Below the pieces are notes generated by a model, which saw only the letters and a program-made list of their open reading frames with translations, was not told the DNA's origin and made no database searches. Made by a program: the position numbers and the translations under genes. Of a stretch of 58,047 bases of DNA, positions 55,184 through 58,047 are shown one piece after another. Origin of the DNA: an uncultured Lachnotalea sp. (GTDB lineage Bacteria; Bacillota; Clostridia; Lachnospirales; Lachnospiraceae). How positions within the stretch are numbered: position 1 is the stretch's first letter; each line of letters starts with the position of its first letter. Location of the stretch: NCBI GenBank assembly GCA_948470255.1, contig CAOKOS010000010.1:1-58047 (forward strand), given 5' to 3'.

Positions 55184-56158
55184 ATGTTACAGATTGCAAC
55201 GATTGGAAGCGGAAGCATTGTAGATTTGTTTTTAGATGCAGTATCCAAAACAGAAGGGATTACCCTAGCGGCAGTTTATTCCCGAAGTAGGGAACGGGCA
55301 TACGAATTTGGAAAAAAGCACGGCGCGGCAAAATGGTTCTCAGATGTGGACGCCATGGTTGCGGATGAAGGCGTGGACTGTGTCTATGTGGCCTCTCCCA
55401 ACAGTCTTCATTACGGTTATGCCAAAAAAGCTCTGACGGCGGGCAAGCATGTGATTTGTGAGAAGCCCTTTGTGGGGAACAGGAAAGAGGCCGAAGAACT
55501 ATTCGCCCTGGCAAAAGAAAAAGGGGTCTATTTAATGGAGGCTATTACCATACTCCACATGCCCAATTTTAAATGTGTCCGGGAATGGATTTCAGAAATC
55601 GGGCCGGTCCGCATGGCAAACTTCAATTACAGCCAGTATTCCAGCCGTTATGATACTTATTTGAAGGGGGAGATCACCAATGTCTTTGACCCGGGATTTG
55701 CCGGAGGGGCTTTGATGGATATCAATGTATATAACCTCCATGCGGCGGCGGGGTTATTTGGGATGCCAAAGGAAGCGTGTTATTTTGCCAACAGGGGATT
55801 TAACGGCATTGACTGTTCCGGTACGGCAGTACTTTCTTACGAAGGGTCTATATGTACCTGTATGGGGGCAAAAGACTGTGACGGGGACAATAGGGGGGTG
55901 ATCGAAGGAGAAAAGGGCTACATTTTAGTAAAGGAAGCGGGGAATATTTGGGGAAGCGCAGAACTTTTTTTGAGAAATGGAGAGCGAAGGTCAGTGGAAT
56001 ATGACTTGGGCGCCAACAGAATGACTTTTGAGATAAAGGATTTTGTGAAAGCTGCCCGGGCCGGAGATCAATCAAGCTTCCTTTCCTGGCAGAAAGAAAG
56101 CTTGATTGTAATGGAAATTTTAGACCAGCTTCGTAAAAATACAGGAAGGACAGTTTGA
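55184..56158 (+). CDS. Gfo/Idh/MocA-family oxidoreductase
   Basis: 324 residues with AAAAAGGAGGGGCT before ATG 55184. The N-terminal Rossmann fold has IATIGSGSIVDLFLDAV, VASPNSLHYGYAKKALTAGKH and the family's CEKPF. The C-terminal domain has the alpha/beta dimer fold with DPGFAGGALMDINVYNLHAAAG. Such enzymes oxidise or reduce sugars, inositols or bilins with NAD(P). No neighbours indicate the substrate. Confidence 0.93.
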   Translation: MLQIATIGSGSIVDLFLDAVSKTEGITLAAVYSRSRERAYEFGKKHGAAKWFSDVDAMVADEGVDCVYVASPNSLHYGYAKKALTAGKHVICEKPFVGNRKEAEELFALAKEKGVYLMEAITILHMPNFKCVREWISEIGPVRMANFNYSQYSSRYDTYLKGEITNVFDPGFAGGALMDINVYNLHAAAGLFGMPKEACYFANRGFNGIDCSGTAVLSYEGSICTCMGAKDCDGDNRGVIEGEKGYILVKEAGNIWGSAELFLRNGERRSVEYDLGANRMTFEIKDFVKAARAGDQSSFLSWQKESLIVMEILDQLRKNTGRTV

Positions 56159-57565
56159 TTATTCTTTTCCGTTCCAGCAGTAAGTACAGAGCTTATCACT
56201 GCTTAGGCCGACGGACTCAATCATATCATCCAGCCGGTGGTAGCGCAGGGAAGTGAAATCCAATCGTTTTCCGATATTTTTTACCATGTCCTGATATTCG
56301 GCAGTTTCTGGATTGGCATATGCCTCCAGCCTTGCGTATTTGTCGTTTCCTTCCATCTCTTTTATAACTTTTCTGGTGATCAGATCCATTTCAGAAGAGG
56401 AACGGGAGAAATTCAAATATTTGCAGCTATAGAGCAGGGGCGGGCATGCGGGACGGATATGGACCTCCTTTGCGCCGCTCCGGTAAAGAAACTGGGTAGT
56501 TTCCCGCATCTGCGTACTACGGACAATGGAATCATCAATCAGCAGGAGCCGCTTTCCCTGAATCAGGTCGTGGACAGGGATCAGTTTCATCTTTGCGATG
56601 AGGTTTCGCTGAGTCTGAATGGTAGGCATAAAAGAGCGGGGCCAGGTGGGCGTATATTTAATGAAAGGGCGGGAAAAAGGAATTCCCGATTCGTTGGCGT
56701 AACCAATGGCATGGGCTGTCCCCGAATCAGGGACGCCGGCTACGGTATCAGGCTGTACATTGTCCCTCTTTGCAAGCTTTGCACCGCAGTTATAGCGCAT
56801 CTGCTCTACATTGATGCCTTCATAAGAAGAAGAAGGATATCCGTAATAAATCCAAAGGAAGGTACAGATTTTCATATCTTTTCCCGGCTGGACCAGTGTT
56901 TTCATACCCTCCGGCGTAATGACGGCAATTTCACCGGGCCCCAGCTCTTTATAATCACTGTAACCCAGATTCAGATAAGCAAAGCTTTCAAAAGCGGCAC
57001 AGAAAGAGCCTTCTTTTTGACCGATGGCTACAGGCGTCCTGCCCAGCCGGTCCCTGGCGGCAAAAATGCCCCGTGGTGTCATAATCAGCATGGTTAAGGA
57101 ACCTTCGATCAACTCCTGGGCATATTGAATTCCCTCAATGAAATTTTCTTTCTGATTAATAATAGTCGCCACCAGTTCCGTGGCGTTGATAAGCCCGCCG
57201 CTCATTTCAAAAAAATGAGAATGAGAAGTCTGAAGAAGCTTGTCGACAATGGCATCGGCATTGTTGATTTTTCCAACAGTGGTAATGGCATAAGTGCCGT
57301 GATGGGAACGGATCAAAAGTGGCTGCGGCTCATAATCAGAAATGCAGCCGATGCCCAGATTTCCTTTCATGGAATTGGCATCGCGGTCGAATTTTGTACG
57401 AAACGGGGAATTTTCGATGTTGTGGATTGCCCGGTCAAAGCCTTTTTCCTTATCATAAGTAACCATGCCGGCGCGTCTTGTTCCGAGATGAGAATGATAA
57501 TCAGTACCGAAAAATAGATCGAAAACACAGTCGTTTTTGGAAGCAACTCCAAAGAAACCACCCAT
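56159..57565 (-). CDS. amidophosphoribosyltransferase-like protein lacking the catalytic Cys
   Basis: 468 residues. The C-terminal PRTase domain is clear (GVPDSGTAHAIGYANESGIPF, LLLIDDSIVRSTQMRE), as in PurF, which makes phosphoribosylamine from PRPP and glutamine. The N-terminus is MGGFFGVASKND where PurF has (M)CGIFG, so the Cys nucleophile of the glutaminase is replaced by Gly; the HRGQE-like segment is SHLGTRRAGM. Cys residues resembling the four Fe-S ligands of Bacillus PurF remain (ICTFLWIYY, ACPPLLYSCKYL, LCTYCWNG). It may use free ammonia, act on another amine or be regulatory. The gene stands alone. Confidence 0.85.
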   Translation of the reverse strand: MGGFFGVASKNDCVFDLFFGTDYHSHLGTRRAGMVTYDKEKGFDRAIHNIENSPFRTKFDRDANSMKGNLGIGCISDYEPQPLLIRSHHGTYAITTVGKINNADAIVDKLLQTSHSHFFEMSGGLINATELVATIINQKENFIEGIQYAQELIEGSLTMLIMTPRGIFAARDRLGRTPVAIGQKEGSFCAAFESFAYLNLGYSDYKELGPGEIAVITPEGMKTLVQPGKDMKICTFLWIYYGYPSSSYEGINVEQMRYNCGAKLAKRDNVQPDTVAGVPDSGTAHAIGYANESGIPFSRPFIKYTPTWPRSFMPTIQTQRNLIAKMKLIPVHDLIQGKRLLLIDDSIVRSTQMRETTQFLYRSGAKEVHIRPACPPLLYSCKYLNFSRSSSEMDLITRKVIKEMEGNDKYARLEAYANPETAEYQDMVKNIGKRLDFTSLRYHRLDDMIESVGLSSDKLCTYCWNGKE

Positions 57566-57843
57566 AATGCATTATCCTCCGTAAAATGCGTCTAACGCTA
57601 CGAATATTGTGACAATAACAGTATACAGAAAAGGTTTAAAAACTGCAAGGGGAATATTACCGTCGATTGGCAAGAGAGTATACAGCCGGATGAGGTTAAA
57701 TTTTGCTGCAGACTGTGTTACTTTCGTTTTGTGCACGTCTCTGTACACGCCTTTTAAGCCCTTTGCCAATCAATGGGACAAAGCTTTGGCCAAAGTATAA
57801 TTTTTGTGGCTGGAAAATGATTGAAATTTTTTTGATTTTCCCA

Positions 57844-57872
57844 TTGACAGGAAAGTCTCTTGGTGATAAAAT
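57844..57872 (+). promoter_or_regulatory. upstream promoter candidate before tRNA-Ser
   Basis: TTGACA (57844-57849), a 17-base spacer and TAAAAT (57867-57872), 131 bases before the tRNA. Confidence 0.6.
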
Positions 57873-57958
57873 ACCTCTTGCGTGTGTGAAAGCATGTACA
57901 AAAAATAGCAAAAATGTAAAGATTTATAAAAATAATTAAAAATATTTGAGACAGCCTC

Positions 57959-57987
57959 TTGACAAGGTTTTTCCAATGTAGTAAAAT
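57959..57987 (+). promoter_or_regulatory. promoter of tRNA-Ser
   Basis: TTGACA (57959-57964), a 17-base spacer and TAAAAT (57982-57987), 16 bases before the tRNA 5' end at 58004. Confidence 0.82.
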
Positions 57988-58003
57988 GTTCAAGCACACT
58001 TTT

Positions 58004-58047
58004 GGAGAGGTATCGAAGTGGTCATAACGAGGCGGTCTTGAAAACCG
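58004..58047 (+). tRNA. tRNA-Ser(UGA), 5' part (cut by window end)
   Basis: GGAGAGGTATCGAAGTGGTC begins the acceptor and D arms, followed by an anticodon arm CGGTC-TTGAA-AACCG with anticodon TGA. The long variable arm typical of tRNA-Ser would start just past the window. Start chosen from the G1 of the acceptor stem. Confidence 0.93.

Larger units (their letters stand above)
57566..58003. other. 438-base intergenic region
   Basis: The only signals I can support are the two promoter-like sequences noted separately (57844 and 57959). Several short overlapping ORFs exist on both strands but none has a ribosome site or recognisable sequence. The segment near 57664-57775 has some self-complementarity (GATTGGCAAGAG with CTTTGCCAATC) that could be a hairpin. 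Confidence 0.5.

Noticed and set aside
57609-57999. Several 60-80 codon ORFs upstream of tRNA-Ser
   Set aside because: Overlapping on both strands, no ribosome sites, no recognisable sequence, and they cover the promoters.

Overview
The window looks like the chromosome of an anaerobic Firmicute of the Clostridia, most likely a Lachnospiraceae (Clostridium cluster XIVa) gut-type bacterium. This is inferred from strong AGGAGG ribosome sites, TTGACA/TATAAT promoters, intermediate base composition and the mix of families (GatCAB, hexameric glutamate dehydrogenase, CmpB-type membrane protein, DUF819 carrier, coiled-coil FtsX permeases, MacAB-like exporters). No species can be named from the sequence alone.

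Layout. 1-1211: end of ilvN and complete ilvC. 1212-2315: an unusual intergenic block with two short ORFs carrying runs of Cys codons, each followed by a terminator, and a tandem array of about 125-bp palindromic repeats. 2316-4796: a small unknown ORF, a glucose-type PTS IIA protein and PTS enzyme I. 5282-19171: a phage-tail island with an HTH repressor and ImmA-like protease transcribed away from the tail genes, a clear divergent promoter/operator region, tail tube, Dit-like, Tal-like, two tail-fibre genes plus a third decayed copy, a very long tape measure gene split by a group II intron fragment and an AT-rich insert, and a holin. No capsid, portal, terminase, integrase or lysin gene is present. 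19246-23965: a small membrane protein, gatCAB and a CmpB-like membrane protein. 23966-24465: very long imperfect hairpins. 24466-32956: CorC/HlyC-type protein, HAD phosphatase, an ABC exporter with a giant coiled-coil permease, and a Na/phosphate symporter. 32957-33293: second copy of the long hairpin element. 33294-38621: MacAB-like export operon with two adaptors. 38839-41282: S1-domain protein, small alarmone synthetase and RmlD-like reductase. 41513-42769: glutamate dehydrogenase. 42865-46744: dipeptide epimerase, PepV-like dipeptidase and a divergent DUF819 carrier. 46874-48672: DeoR regulator and class II aldolase. 48815-55130: exo/endonuclease-phosphatase family protein, then a response regulator, kinase, ABC ATPase and permease set. 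55184-57565: Gfo/Idh/MocA oxidoreductase and a PurF-like protein lacking the usual catalytic Cys. 58004-end: start of a tRNA-Ser(UGA).

Most noteworthy points: (1) the head-less tail island, which has the gene content expected of a domesticated, repressor/ImmA-controlled siphophage-type tail particle (monocin-like), although here the tape measure is visibly damaged; (2) a long intergenic palindrome present twice in inverted orientation at convergent gene ends, with base changes that preserve pairing and outer stems of unrelated sequence that are each self-complementary; (3) the poly-Cys leader/terminator units embedded in a palindromic repeat array after ilvC; (4) a PurF paralogue that has lost the Cys nucleophile but kept four Cys at positions resembling the Fe-S ligands.
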